64,000 bases of DNA from Ascocoryne sarcoides NRRL 50072 (taxonomy: Eukaryota > Ascomycota > Leotiomycetes > Helotiales > Gelatinodiscaceae), in NCBI GenBank assembly GCA_000328965.1, contig KB205947.1, positions 1,198,377 to 1,262,376 on the forward strand. Reading direction: 5' to 3'. The position numbers and the translations under genes are program-made. Below, piece by piece: positions 11,606 through 24,054 of this stretch. The notes under the pieces were generated by a model that was given only the letters and a program-made list of their open reading frames with translations, did not search any database and had not been told where the DNA came from. Positions within the stretch are counted from its first letter, which is position 1. Every line of letters starts with the position of its first letter.

Positions 11606-13213
11606 CTACGCCACAACCCCACCAACCATGCTCTCCATCATACTCGCGAATCCATTTTCCTCGAGCAAAGAGTTCGAAGCCACATAACTAAACCCGCCAA
11701 ATGGATTCTCATACTCTTTACTGCTGCTCCATGGGCTTTTGCTTGTCAAAACAGGGGAGAGTGGTAAGTCCGTAAATTCTTCTGCGAAATTTTCAGCAAG
11801 TTCTGGGTCCGTGATCAAAGGCTGGATCGGCGGCTCGACTTCTCTCCTCGCAAGTTTTTTCCAATCAATCTTCCTAAAGAATCGATGTTTCTTGATAGTT
11901 CCCATATCCTTCGGCATATTCGCACCCAACCTTTTCGTCGGGTCCTTCCTCAGCAACCTCGTGAGCAAATCTTTCGCATCCGGTCCGAGATAATACGGCA
12001 TGACCAATTTTTGCTTCACAATCCGTTCTTGAATCTTGGCATGGTTCTGCCCTTGAAACGGCGGCGCACCGGTTAAGAGGTCAAATCCCAAAGCACCAAA
12101 TGACCACCAATCAACTGCCATCCCGTATTTCTGTCCTAGAATTACTTCCGGCGCCATGTACTCTACAGTCCCCAGCATGCTATTGCACTTATCATTCTCG
12201 TCCACCGCCACTTTACTGAGCCCGAAATCTGTCAGTAGAAGATGCCCCTCGGAATCTAGCAAGCAGTTCTCGGGTTTGAGGTCCCGATAGACGACGCCAA
12301 GATTGGAATGTAAGTGTTCGAGTGCAAGGACAAGTTCAGCGAGGTAGAATGAAGCGACTGGTTCGGTGAACATGCGTTCTTGGGCAAGGTGCGTGAAGAG
12401 TTCGCCGCCAGACGCGTATTCGAGGATCAGATACAGTTTCTCGTGGTCCTGAAAGGCATAGAACAATTTCACGACGAAGGGATGTCGGTTTACGCTCTCG
12501 AGGATAGATCTTTCCGTCTTGGTTTGTTCCATGAGTCGTTTGTGGACTGTCAAACTGGCTTTCTTGAATTGTTTCTGTGCGAAAAGGCGACCCGTTGTCT
12601 GTTGCTTGACGAGGATTACGGTTCCGAATGTTCCTTTTCCGAGACATCGCAGCGGCTCGAAGTCCGATGCCGTCATCTTTCGTGAAATGGTGGATTGGGT
12701 CAGGCCGCCTTCGATAGCACCGTATGTCGGCCTTTCGCAAAGGCTCGGGGAGACGAAATCAGATTGGAGAGGGATTTCGTAACTTGTGGTATCGGAGGTT
12801 TCATCATCGCTAAAGCTGTCGGAGGTGTTGGTTCCGGACGTGCTGCTCTGTGGATGAGATTGCCTGTCGCTATGACTTCGCACAAATGAATTGTTTCTAC
12901 TTTCGTCTGCCAAATTATGGCTCCGCACCAAAGAATTGTTCCTCGATTGATCCCCGAGGTTGAGCGTATCGAGCTGGAGCTTCAATTTGCTAATCCCACC
13001 TAGCGCTGGCGAAGATGTGCCTCGAAGCATCGGGCTGGAATTCGCGCTGACGACATCATCGAGTTTGTGTCTGCGAGAAGTACTGGATATGTTGGATGGT
13101 GTATTATAACCCGAGTCCTCGTCCTCATCCCCCGATGCAAAAAACGAAGGGGTGTTGAAGCCTCGGACTGTGGTCACAGCCGGCATGGGCATCGTCTTCT
13201 CTTGCGACTTCAT
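11606..13213 (-). CDS. AGC-family serine/threonine kinase, Psk1/Ypk3 (S6 kinase-like) type
   Basis: A single exon of 535 residues. The first ~180 residues are Ser/Asn-rich and disordered. The kinase domain starts at FEPLRCLGKGTFGTVILVKQ, with the VAIK-equivalent lysine in AQKQF, the catalytic loop YRDLKPEN, DFG in LTDFGLSK, the activation-loop threonine in MLGTVEYMAPE and WWSFGALGFDLLTGAPPF. The C-terminal tail carries an AGC hydrophobic motif (NPFGGFSYV). The combination resembles fission yeast Psk1 and budding yeast Ypk3, TORC1-dependent kinases of ribosomal protein S6. By homology it would phosphorylate S6 in response to nutrients, after activation by PDK1 and TORC1 sites. Specific orthology needs a tree. 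The reading frame is uninterrupted and the domain complete. Confidence 0.88.
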   Translation of the reverse strand: MKSQEKTMPMPAVTTVRGFNTPSFFASGDEDEDSGYNTPSNISSTSRRHKLDDVVSANSSPMLRGTSSPALGGISKLKLQLDTLNLGDQSRNNSLVRSHNLADESRNNSFVRSHSDRQSHPQSSTSGTNTSDSFSDDETSDTTSYEIPLQSDFVSPSLCERPTYGAIEGGLTQSTISRKMTASDFEPLRCLGKGTFGTVILVKQQTTGRLFAQKQFKKASLTVHKRLMEQTKTERSILESVNRHPFVVKLFYAFQDHEKLYLILEYASGGELFTHLAQERMFTEPVASFYLAELVLALEHLHSNLGVVYRDLKPENCLLDSEGHLLLTDFGLSKVAVDENDKCNSMLGTVEYMAPEVILGQKYGMAVDWWSFGALGFDLLTGAPPFQGQNHAKIQERIVKQKLVMPYYLGPDAKDLLTRLLRKDPTKRLGANMPKDMGTIKKHRFFRKIDWKKLARREVEPPIQPLITDPELAENFAEEFTDLPLSPVLTSKSPWSSSKEYENPFGGFSYVASNSLLEENGFASMMESMVGGVVA

Positions 13214-13927
13214 GGAGCGCCTCGTCGTCGCTCGGCATCCGAACGCGTCTGGGATCGATAGTTGCGGTGCAGTTTCTCGTGGTTCGTAGCCGTGCGCATT
13301 AACAGTCCGATCCTTAAGAAATTGGAAGGGGTGTCGCGTTCGAGATTCATTTGTTGGATTGATATGGGGGTGCGAAAAGTGAATGGGTTCTCCTCTGAGA
13401 TGTAGGGAGAGAAGAAGGATTGAAGGGTAGGAAAGGGAATTTTATTATTGTGGTTCTGCCTGGGCGCCTTAGAGGCTGGAGCGGGCTGGTGTGGCGCTAG
13501 GAGTTCAGCCGGGACCAGGCTTACGGCATGTGGAATCAGGATTTTCTGGGGAGAAAGGATCTGCAAATAGTGGTGAGACGGTGGGTGAAATAGAAACGAT
13601 TTTAACGGCGGAGATGGATTTCTTTTACACTGGGGAGTTGTCAGTCGGTCTGTATTGTCATGGCCAGCAGTCACGAGACCGGGTGGACAGTCGCCTTGTG
13701 ACTTGGCCTGGCTATTATTGTATTGCCGACGAGACATCTGTCTCGCTGGCACGTGTATCTCCCCAGGTTTGCAGATCTACACTAGCTCAGACTCAGAGTT
13801 TGTCTTAACCTTAATTTGTTTTTAGGCGGCTTTGCGAATATCTCTGATATTGATTTTATTTTAATTCGTTATCTCATATATGTACTTGTAGGTTTTGTCT
13901 ATACCCTCATTACGAACACCAACCGAG
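13214..13927. other. Intergenic region upstream of the kinase
   Basis: 714 bases holding the kinase promoter and leader and the 3' end of the GPI-protein gene. The open frame at 13210-13752 on the minus strand has a compositionally odd, Pro/His/Gln-rich translation with no motif and is not called. Confidence 0.5.
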
Positions 13928-16438
13928 TTATAGCGCCCCAACCCCTAATATGCCTAACCATAATATACAGCCCGTAACTATACATCTCTTCAAATCCTCA
14001 CTCATGCCTATCTTCCCCGCCGCTCCGGTAAAAGGTGCAGTCCCATTCCCGCCGGCCGCGGTGGAGGTGGGTACCACCGTGGGCGTTAAAAACCCACCCA
14101 CACTAATTATTACTCCTCCGATCCCTCCTGTACTCGTTGCCCCTAAGAATCCCCCCACGTCCTTCGTCGTTGACTGTGTCCCTCCATTCCCAACGAGAAC
14201 TACACTGCTTCCTCCCGGCATTAAACTAACAACCGTTCCCGACACCGTGATCCCAGAACTGCCCGCCACCAATGTCTGACCCCCGACGATATAGGTCGAA
14301 CTGCCAGGTTGAACAAAAGACTGGGTTGTGCCGTCGATAACAATGTCGGCGCCTGATGTAGGGAGAGAGTATGTAGTTCCCGAAACTGTCAAAACACCGC
14401 CGGGGGTGAGGATGCTGGACCCGATTATGTATTCAGATATCGACGCCGGTTTAACCGTTGCAGAAGGAGGAAGAGAAGAAGTCTGTCCATTAACAACAAT
14501 AACACCACCAGATGTAGGTAAACTATATGTCGATCCTGAAATTGTTGCAGCACCACCGAGCGTGAGAGTTTGGCTTCCTATCGTGATTCCCGCAGCGGAT
14601 GGAGCAGCTGCGGATGGGAGAGCGGAAGTTTGCCCATTGACGACAATCGCAGTGGCAGATGTTAGAAGAGAGAATGTGGTTCCCGAGATGGTGACCGCGG
14701 GACCACCAGGCGTGAGAGTTTGAGATGCTATGATAATCGGTGTGGTAATCGGGGATGGGGGTGAAGATGCTGGTGTGGATTGGGGAGGGAGAGAGGAGGT
14801 TTGGCCGTTAATGATGATGGCTGTTGCGGAGCTGGGGACGGAGTACGTTGTTCCTGAGATGGTTGCTGCAGGACCACCGGGTGTGAGGGTTTGCGACGCA
14901 ATGACTATAGGGGTCGTTGGATCGCCTGGGTCTACCGCACTCGATTGAGAAGAAGCAGAGTCGCCAGGAGCGGCGCTTGTGGATGTGGATGTCGGGGCCG
15001 TGGTTGGGTCGTTGTTCACTGGATTTTGGGGTGCGCTGGTCGTCGTTTCCGATGGAGGATTGCTTGTTGCTGGATCTGCCACCGATTGTGTGCTTGTTGC
15101 TGGATCTGCTGCTGCTTGTGTACTGGTTGGAGGATCTATTATCACTCGAGTCGTCGATGTTGTAGGATCTACTATTACTTGGCTTGTTGACGTTACAGGA
15201 TCCACTACTGCTGGACTCGTTGGTGTGGTAATGACTGGATCGGCAGTTATTGTCGTCGTGGTGCTGGCGACAGGAGAGATAGGTGTACTTGCAGGCTGTG
15301 CATTTGTAGTTGTAACCGGATCAGCTGGTGCAGTAACGACTGGTGCATGGAGCCCGCTTCCCGATGTGAGGGTATATGGCGGATCATAAAAAGCGTCAAT
15401 TCCTTGCATGCATCCAGTCCAAAGAGTGTTGATCGAGAAAAGCTGGGTCGGGACAGATAATGTGGGGGAACAAGGATCCCAAGTGATAGTAAAACCGTCC
15501 AGGTAGCAAGGCGAATCCGAGCAAGATGAAGGTATATCTGCAGGATCCGTGTATATGACTCCGGTTAAGTCATCTTGTATGAAGGTGGAGGTGTAGTTCG
15601 TACAGTTCTTGTCAAATTCGCCCCAGTCTGCTACCGTAAAATTGTTGGGGATGTAAGGTGCTACCGGGGAAGTTCCACTCCATGAGAAGGCCATGGCTGT
15701 TTTCAACTCGTCTGGTTCAAAACCGATAGTCGTCGAGTTATAAGTTGGCCCAACGGCTCCACAAAGATCGGTCGCATATAAAGATTGAAATGCAACATAA
15801 ACTGAAGGGGAGACGCTTTTGTATGTCAGTAGATTATCATCAATAGAATGAATGGGGCCTTACAAAGTAAAGCCGACATCATTGACAAGCGTTGAAACTG
15901 CAGGAGTCGGTGCAGGTGTTGGCCAGTAATAGACCTGTACATTCCCTCCGTACAACGTACAATTCAAGCAACACCCAGTTGGAGGTGCAAACGTGAAGAA
16001 GTCAACATATTGAACATAGGACTCCGTCTGTACAGGCTTCCCCTCTTCGTCGGTGGCGGTGAAGCCAAACGAGGTTATAGGTGCCGTTGCTTCCCATGAA
16101 CTCAAGGAACTTTCAAACTGGGAAGAGCAACTCGAAGACATGACTGGATCCCACGAAGCCTCATATTTGTAAATATTGTATGCGCCAACGTTCACAACTG
16201 GATCCCCAGGTCGCATACAATCCGAATCTTCCCAATTGCCATAGGTACCATCAGCTGGATTGCTAGGGTATAGACAAGATCTCGATGGCACTGCTGCGCT
16301 CCCGGTACGCGAAGATGAATAAACTGTGCTCGAAGAGAAGGCCGTTATCAAAGTCGAGGAATTTGTGTACACCGCCGCAGCGCTTACTAAACCGCTAAAC
16401 AACGCCGTCGTCAACATGGAAGAACGCAACATCCTCAA
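13928..16438 (-). CDS. Secreted GPI-anchored Ser/Thr-rich repeat protein
   Basis: Two exons, 15864-16438 and 13928-15815, with a 48-nt intron joining VGFT to FVSPSVYVAFQSLYATD, giving 820 residues. A signal peptide lies in the first ~22 residues. The N-terminal ~270 residues form a Cys-containing ectodomain with CCLNC and DLCGAVGPTYNSTT motifs seen in fungal cell-wall proteins of unknown role. A Thr/Ser/Pro linker follows, with loose VxDPxTST repeats. Then come five degenerate repeats of about 45-57 residues built on SQTLTPGGPAxTISGTTYS and IxxNGQTSSLP. The C-terminus ends in a hydrophobic tail (CIVTGCILWLGILGVGAL), as expected for GPI attachment. It is likely heavily O-glycosylated and wall-bound. 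No enzyme domain is seen. A second in-frame ATG seven codons in is also possible. Confidence 0.8.
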
Positions 16439-18505
16439 GTCTTAGTTCTAACAAACGAGAGCCGTAATTTCGTAAAGACCGTGGAGTGAAGGAACCGCAG
16501 AAGGAGTCGCAGAAGGATGCGATTACGGACTGGGGACATGGAGATGTATTTAGCATCGGATCACCGCCCCCAGCCCTGCGGCGGAGATCCCAGAGTTCCT
16601 GCAACAAGGACACCCGGATCAAGGCACCAGTGTGGGTCGCGTCAAACAAAACACCATGATTTGTTGTAGAAATAAGGCGCATGGCGCCAGTTGACCACCT
16701 GCATATGAAATTCGCTGGAATCTGACATCAGCCATGGACTCATGGAAACCGGCAATCACTCGATTGCGAAGAGCTGAATGAATATGTTACACGACATGAC
16801 GAAGGAAAGGAAATAAAAGAGTGGCAATGTGACACAAAGGAGAGCGATGTAAATGATGGAATTAGCAGTGATGGAATCGATAGAAAGGACCTCGAGTTGA
16901 TGGCGATAATTACGAGTGAGTATTGTTGATGATCTGCGGTCGAGATACATTTGGAGAGAAATACTCGAGTAGCTTATTTATCGGGAAGAGCCGCCAGGGG
17001 TGCAGGGAATCAATTCATTTTACACTCGAGAACCAATCATGTCGATGAGTTTGCCAGGTACACTTATGGGAACGTAGCGGACTATTGAAATGATAAGATT
17101 ATGATATTTTTCATTTGAAAGATTGGGGTTACAACTTTCTAAAAGTAGAATTTAATTGGCATAATTGTCCTACTCGAGTAGCCATACGGATCCGGGTGGT
17201 TTGCGAGGCTCGCCGGCGAATGTGTTTAACCGGACGTCCACGAGCTGGTACCAATTGCATCCTCCGACCTCCTAAGATCTTGATCCTTTTTAAGTAGACA
17301 GACAATCGATGCTTACACTCATATCTATGGTTATAGACATCGTACATAATCGACTTTGGACCCGACTTGCGGGACGGTCACATGACTGAGTACTACAATT
17401 CCTCCTTCACTTCTCAACTCTACGGAACCTGACGTTTTCTTATGTGGAAGTGCAGATCGGATGGCCTTAAAGCAAGGGGCGCTACCCACCAAGATAAGCT
17501 TAAAACTCCAAATAATACTGTGAGACTGTCTAGATATCAGATCGCTGGCACTCTGCGCTAAGCAAGTCTGAGTATCTCTCCGATCCTAAAAACTTCAATG
17601 TGACTATTCTAGCCTGTTCGACTCTAAAGACCGAGTTCCCCCTATCTATCGAAATGCTACATGTTAGTTGCACTTGAGGTTGACTTTAGATTTTCGGGCC
17701 GAAACATGCCAGTCCCGGCCCGTCAAAATAGCCGGCCTCGCTTTTACAAAGAACTTTAGACTTCCACCACGCTCTATCAACGCGAGGAATAAGCGCCCTT
17801 CTCAAATTATTACATGTAAAACATTGAAATAACTATAAGTCTATCAAATTTAATGATTTATTTGATATTTGGTCATTAGGCATCCTCCAAGCCCGGAGCC
17901 TCTTAAGGTTATATATGTCAGATGTATGTTGGGGATATAAATGTCAGTTTGGAGAATATTAATGTTGTCGATGGGGTAGTTATAAAGAACTGTTCAATCC
18001 TCGCATTAGTACGCAGGCTGCCTAGATCACCTTCATGAGGTTACTCGAGGCGCGAGAGGCTACGGTTTTCATTGCTTCCAGTTTAGTTCTGTCGTTTTAT
18101 ACTCTAGAGTATGTGCAGGAAATATTCCAGGCATGTTGCACCCTATTTTAGAGCAAGATAGGTAGGTCTCTTGCGCTGTCATTTGAAAGTTTTTCCCTTT
18201 CTTAGTTCCCTGAATCTTTTGATAGTTTGCTTTCCAACATTCCGACTGGTATACGAGAATCCAGTCCGAATACGAGATGCGGAGCGAGACAGCATCGGCT
18301 TTTTCCGAACTCCGACCTTGACTACTTTCATCTAAGGGTCGGTCGGTATTCATCTACTTTTACTCCTTTTCTTCCGTCAACATGAGCTTGTATTGTTCAA
18401 CGCACTTCTCTAGATCGTGTAATCTTCCGAACTCCGTTTGCTAGCTTTGTTGACTTGGAACTGTTGGAATTTACCGACTACACAGGGGAGGGGCTGTGTA
18501 ACAGA
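16439..18505. other. Intergenic region, AT-rich
   Basis: Two kilobases between divergent genes. A 64-codon minus-strand frame (16756-16950) with a hydrophobic centre is the only item of note and is not supported as a gene. The stretch 17800-18000 is markedly AT-rich. No transposon ends were found. Confidence 0.5.
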
Positions 18506-21007
18506 ATGGACTCGCTCACAAATAATATTCCGCCAAGGGGCGCCTCGGAGGCTGAGACCGTACAGCCATACACATCATATGGTAAAGCATGCCTTAATTG
18601 TGTGAGAAGCAAAACGAGATGCGCGAGTTCTCCTGCGAGTAAGAAGTGTGAAAGGTATGTCATATCATGTGACTCGTCCTTGAGCCATTCCATTCTAGAA
18701 AAAGTTCTTCAAGTTGAAGTGCAATTTCCCTCTCAAATTCAAAAAACTCCCATGCTAAAAAGTCATCTACTAGGTGTAACCGCTTGAACAAAGATTGCCA
18801 GCCTGCACCGACCGTTCGTACTAGGCGAACTAGCAAGAAGCCAGCATCGACTAAAAGGACGGCTGCTCTAGAAGAAAAGATCGATGGCCTTGTTCAGATG
18901 CTCCAACGGTCTCAAACTGTTGTATCTGAACCTAATTCACCACAGATGTCAACCTCAAGTCATAATATTAGCTCTCTGACTTTCACTGACCGGACCCTGG
19001 TTGCAAGCAGTGACCCCAAACCTGGAAACTTGAATCCTGAGCCGTATCCTGATGGCATTACCATAGATTCAATGCTGAAAAATCCCCCTCCTGAGAATAC
19101 GCTCTCCTCAGGAACCTTTGGTGTAACCCAAGAAGACGAGAGTTCGGGCTTCTTTCAAGCCAAACATGAGTTGTTGAGCTTGGCTATGCCTTCGCTTGGA
19201 AATATGGGTTGCCAATTTGGTCGTGATGGCACAATCCTTAACCCTCCACCTGCCAATAACTCCTCATCCCCATCCACCGAACAAGACTCAGAGACTACGC
19301 AAGCTAAGAATGCTTGCATTTTTCAAGGTGAACAACAAAGACACTATTGCGGATTCAACCCACCGCTCACGCCTGCATCTTCCAGTACAAACCATTCTTT
19401 GCCCAGTTCCTCTTTCAATTATCCCCTTGAAACAGAAGAGGAGCTGGAAGAATATCTTGAAACTTACCGGACGAAAATGGTGCCCTATTTTCCAGTTGTG
19501 TGTATCCGACCAGACGTCACAATGGCATCGCTCCGAAATTCACGCCCTTTCCTTTTCCTCGTCATAAGAACAATGTGCAACAAAAACTTGCATCGCCAAC
19601 AAGCACTAGTCGTGAAAGTCAAAATGTACATTTCACAGGAAATGATACTCGAAGGGAACAAAAATTTGGATCTCCTTCTCGGTTTGTTAGTGTTTGGCTC
19701 GTGGTTTCATATATCTATGCACGAAAAGAGACCAATCATCTCTACAGTTTCGTATTTGAGCTTGTCCATAGCTTCTGATCTAGGCCTCACGAAGCCGCCA
19801 TATATCATGGCAAATCCTATGAAACAGTATATAAATCAAGGTTTTACTAACCCCGTTCCATTATCACACTTTCTACCAAGTGCGATGTTTGCGAGGAGCA
19901 TGGAAGAAAGAAGAACAGTCGTTGGGGTCTTTTTGGCTACTTCTGTGTAAGTACAGCTTATCAATGTGTGCCGATTGTTGTTGACAAACTGGAACAGCTC
20001 CGCGAGTTACTTTCAAAAAATGGAATTCATGCGTTGGACACCCTATCTCGACGAATGTCTCGACCTTTTAGAAACCTCCAAAGATTTCCCAACTGACCTC
20101 CTCCTTGTTCACCTCGTCCGCGTCCAATTAATATGTAACAAAGCTACATTACAAAACTTGAATACTATTGTTGGAGATTCGAACTCGCAATTACCTGTAG
20201 AATTTTATACCAAAACGTTGAAATCGGAGCTTGATGGAGTGGAGCGTTCTATCCCTCCAGAATTGAAAGAAAATGGCATGTATCTTGTCATATTTGGTTA
20301 AAGGCTAAATAAGTTAGAGCTAACAAAAGACAGTCCCGCTTAAACTTCTTATCCTAGACGCAACGCTGGCAATCTATTCACATTTCATATCCGCCCTACC
20401 GCCTGCCACTACGATTCCTTCTAACGACCCTACTTTTACATTAAATCAACTGACCGACCTTTCAATCTGCCTTAAAACAATGAAAACCTGGTTCTCGATC
20501 TACTTTGATCTTTCCATCTTCCCCATTTCTTCTTACCCGCATTTTGCCATGTCGACACTAGCCCAAATAGCACATGGCATAGTTACCCTCTACCGTCTAT
20601 CCACCTTGGATTCTTCGACGCTAGGTTTTGTTTGGGATACTAAGATGGTAAGACGAGAGCTAGATTTGGGTAATTTAGTCTCCATATTGACCGAAAGGTG
20701 GGGTCAAGTCCCCCTTGTGGTCGGCTTTACAGGGGCGGAGGATGGGATAGGATGTTGGCACTATATCAAAATAAGGACCGCTGCTATTGGACGATGGTGG
20801 GAGGGGAAACTTGCTGCCGAAGCGGTTGAGGCTGAGAAGCAGACAGAGAAGGATAGACAGAAGGAACAGGAGGGTAGTAATTTTGAGGAGACGGGAAAAG
20901 AGTCGCCATATCAGGCCGAACCGACGGATTTTGGAGCAATGGATCTGGATCTGTTAGATGATACATGGATAAGGGATTTTATGGCTCTAGAATCGTTTCA
21001 ATTTTGA
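18506..21007 (+). CDS. Zn2Cys6 fungal transcription factor
   Basis: Four exons: 18506-18654, 18774-19946, 19998-20286 and 20330-21007, about 762 residues. The zinc cluster is split by intron 1: CLNCVRSKTRC and then KCERCNRLNKDC give the six cysteines. A basic linker and short coiled coil (ALEEKIDGLVQMLQRS) follow, as usual for dimerising regulators. The middle region (FPVVCIRPDVTMASLRN, LDLLLGLLVFGSWFH, SDLGL) and FMRWTPYLDECL match the regulatory domain of this class. The C-terminus is acidic (MDLDLLDDTWIRDFMALESF), resembling an activation domain. It is nuclear and its targets are unknown. The edges of intron 3 are uncertain (an alternative donor is 20297 with acceptor 20333); introns 1 and 2 are firm. 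The apparent upstream start at 18455 is not an ATG. Confidence 0.85.
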
Positions 21008-22037
21008 AGGATTGAATCCTCTACTTGTATAGTACATCGAGAGAGATTATATAGGCTCTCTATTCAGCAATACTTCTCACAATTGTGGTGGAGAAAAAAC
21101 AAGAACCCGTTATGTATTTGGCCATTTAATCCGCAATAGGGCAAGCCTAAGAATGAATCGCACCTCACAAGAGAGCGGATAGCGGACTAGTTTAAAAAAA
21201 AATCGAAATTTCACTGCACGAAATCAAGTTAAGAAGTTTAAATACCTTAAAAAATCTTTATATAACTATAATAGAGCATAAAGTATTCTACTGAAAGATA
21301 TAGTAATAAGTGAATCGGAGTCTCATAAGCACTAAAGCCTTGAGATAATGGTAATAGTGGCAAAACAAGGCGCTTGAAGCTAAGTAGACGCTATGACATT
21401 GACGTGCGAACCGATATCATGGCGCATCGTGAGCGTAATAGCACAGAAGTGCGGAGTAGATTTCCAAGAAATCAAGACAGGGCAAGAGGCGCCCATCTTA
21501 ATTGTGACATTTAATTAAAAATATCTAACGCTTTTAGGACCCGGTTATTTCATTGGATACCGGGTCCGGGACATTTACGCGGACCGAACCGGCTTGCCCC
21601 TTATTCCATCCATGTGTGTACTACCAAAACAAACTGTACTCCGTATGGATCCGTGTTGAGGTACTGCACTGTATCGCCATTAGCATCCTTGCTTTCCGGG
21701 CGGCAAGACTTCCAATCAAACCGCCAATTGGTTATCGCGTCACAGTCGGCACGGTTCTCCTGAAGGATTCGGGAGCAGCTCTTCATATAAATACTTTCAA
21801 GGGAGTTTTTAAATTGGCTTTGATCCTCTTCTCAAATCTCGGCTTTTTAACCTCCTTGCTGATGGTAAAGGGAGTCTTGCGGTCTCGATTGATAGCTGGC
21901 GCGATTCACATTCCAAACCCAAATAATCCGAGCTGGTGTTCCCATCTTCCCCCCATTGCTGGGCCTGGGACCTCCATATTTACTTTTTTGTGACCCCTAG
22001 AAACGCGAACTGGCACGCGCCAGCGCCAAGCGCCACG
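21008..22037. other. Intergenic region, AT-rich in the left half
   Basis: Roughly 21180-21540 is AT-rich with poly-A runs and no frame. The right half is the promoter of the glycosyltransferase gene. No repeat family could be identified. Confidence 0.5.
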
Positions 22038-23588
22038 ATGCGTCTCCTCCTCTCGCCGGCACCAGCTTCACGATCAAGACATCGACAGACCATTGTCGCG
22101 TTCATAGTGCCACTTCTGCTCTTTCTCTTGCTCGCACGGTATCACGCGGTTACGCATTACTGGCGCGATCCGACCAGCGTATTTTTTGATCCGAGTCGCG
22201 GATATGAACCGGGTTACAGCAAAATCAGAACCCACCAAGCGGACGCTTTTGTCCAGCTTTCGGATAACCAGACTTTCCGGCGGAATAGTGACAATGTGAA
22301 GGATCCTTTGATATGTGTGGCGATGCTCACGATTGCTCGGCCGAGTGGAGACGTGTATTTTCGAAGTTCGGTGGGGAGTTTGCTCGCGGGGCTATCGCAG
22401 AGGGAACGAGATCAAATTGTACTTGTTCCTTTTATTGCGCATACGAATGCATCTTCACATCCTGCATTCGAGGAACGGTGGCTGGCGAATGTCGCAGACT
22501 GGGTGATGACGTATAATAATTCGAAGGCGATTCAAGAGGGGCAATGGGAGCATGTTCGGCTGTTGGAGAGGGAGAGGGAAATTACGGGGCTGCCGGATAG
22601 AGAGAAACACCTCTTTGATTATGGGCTTGCTTTGAAGGAGTGTAAGGGGAGTGGAGCGAAGTATGTCGCTATTTTTGAAGATGATGTTGTTGCTTTGGAT
22701 GGATGGTTCCATCGAACGAAGAAAGCACTAAATGAAATCGAGGGAAGAACTAAGGCGAGGGGCGAAAATGGCTGTAAGTGCTCTCCTTTCGACGTAATCT
22801 CTTAGCTAGGACTCACGCTTCGGAAGGGTTCTACCTCCGTCTCTTCTACACCGAAGGACAACTCGGCTGGAACCAAGAAGAATGGCCAATGTATCTGGGA
22901 TGGGTGTCTTTCTTCCTTGCCCTCGCTATCTCGGTTAATTTCCTCATTTTCTATTTCTTCCGCAGAGCATCGTTTATACGAAACAATCTCCTGCCCCTTA
23001 TTTACTGCAGCGTTATGGCTGTCGCTATTATGGCAGCGTTCTTTTTTATGGCAGGTAGAGTGAGTATGTTACCGTTGGCAGAAGGTGTACATGAGATGGC
23101 GAAATATGGGTGTTGCGCACAGGCTATTGTGTATCCGAAAGAGAGAGTCCCGCTGTGAGTGTTTTCTTTCTATTACCCATTACCTTGAGTGTTGAGGTAG
23201 ATGATTGACTTTAATAGGTTAACAAAATGGTATGAAGAAAGCCGCATCGGCTTTGTCGACACTTTGGCCGAAAGACTTGGTGATGAAAGGCCAGACGAGG
23301 TAGGCTTGAGATGGGCAATCACACCAAGCGTAGTCCAACACGTCGGTGGAAGGAGCAGTGAGTTTACCCTGATTTAATTTTTTTTAATTCAACTAACATA
23401 AATCAGGTAAAGGCGACGCCCAATGGGATGGAGCCGTCAAATATGTAGACGGGAAGGCAACAGCTGCTAGATTATGGAATTTCGCATTTGAGACGAACGA
23501 CGTGAAAGCTTTAAGAGATGAGCATTTGTTAGAGATTGGTCGCTTAGATAATATGCATCTCGACTTCTCGAATAAAATTTCAACTTAA
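22038..23588 (+). CDS. PGAP4-like Golgi glycosyltransferase (GPI side-chain type)
   Basis: Four exons: 22038-22773, 22827-23154, 23218-23357 and 23407-23588, 461 residues, all phases consistent. A type II signal anchor (VAFIVPLLLFLLLARY) follows a basic N-terminus. The GT-A part includes ICVAMLTIARPSGDVYFRSS and the metal-binding KYVAIFEDDVVALDGWF. Intron 1 joins NG to WFYLRLFYTEGQLGWNQEEW. A membrane hairpin (YLGWVSFFLALAISV; LLPLIYCSVMAVAIMAAFFF) interrupts the catalytic domain, the hallmark of PGAP4/TMEM246. After it come YGCCAQAIVYP and LLEIGRLDNMHLDF. PGAP4 adds GalNAc to GPI anchors in the animal Golgi; the sugar and acceptor of fungal relatives are unknown. The shorter 32-nt version of intron 1 was rejected because it is too short and fits the family less well. 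Confidence 0.82.
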
Positions 23589-24054
23589 GTCTAGTTCCCT
23601 TGCTGATGAATATCTTATAATAATTAGGAATGAAGTGGAAACGTCATTGTGTTAGAGTCTGGCTCTATCCTGGGGTTGATGGCTTATTCATAAGTCATTG
23701 CAATACTCTCTCCTTAACAATGCTGGACGCCCGAATGAAGAAATTGCCTGTTCTGAAAATAATGTAATGGCATTTGCTTTCTTTTTATCACCAAATGTAG
23801 TACTTCTGCACTGAGTCGGTTCTGCTAGAAGTCCCATCATGGCCTTCCTCAGAAGCAGTCCAGTGACATTTTAGTAGGGAGTAGATCTGCTGTTCAGTTT
23901 TACTTTGCCATTTAAAATGGTTAACTGAATGTCGGCTTTATATACAGTATATGCGAGAGACTTATATACAGCTTTCATATTAGGAAATTATCTACAAGAA
24001 TTTACCCTCCGCACTAATACCAACCCCGAAAGAGTAATTTCGCCCATAAACCCT
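23589..24054. other. Convergent 3' intergenic region
   Basis: 466 bases between two genes that end toward each other. It should contain both polyadenylation regions; nothing else is seen. Confidence 0.5.

Noticed and set aside
13210..13752. 180-codon minus-strand frame upstream of the kinase
   Set aside because: Low-complexity His/Pro/Gln-rich translation, overlaps the expected kinase leader, no conserved motif.
16756..16950. 64-codon hydrophobic minus-strand frame
   Set aside because: Too short and isolated, with no signal peptide cleavage pattern or homology that I recognise.
22774..22805. 32-nt version of intron 1 in the PGAP4-like gene
   Set aside because: Too short for a fungal intron; the 53-nt version ending at 22826 keeps phase and gives the conserved WFYLRLFYTE.
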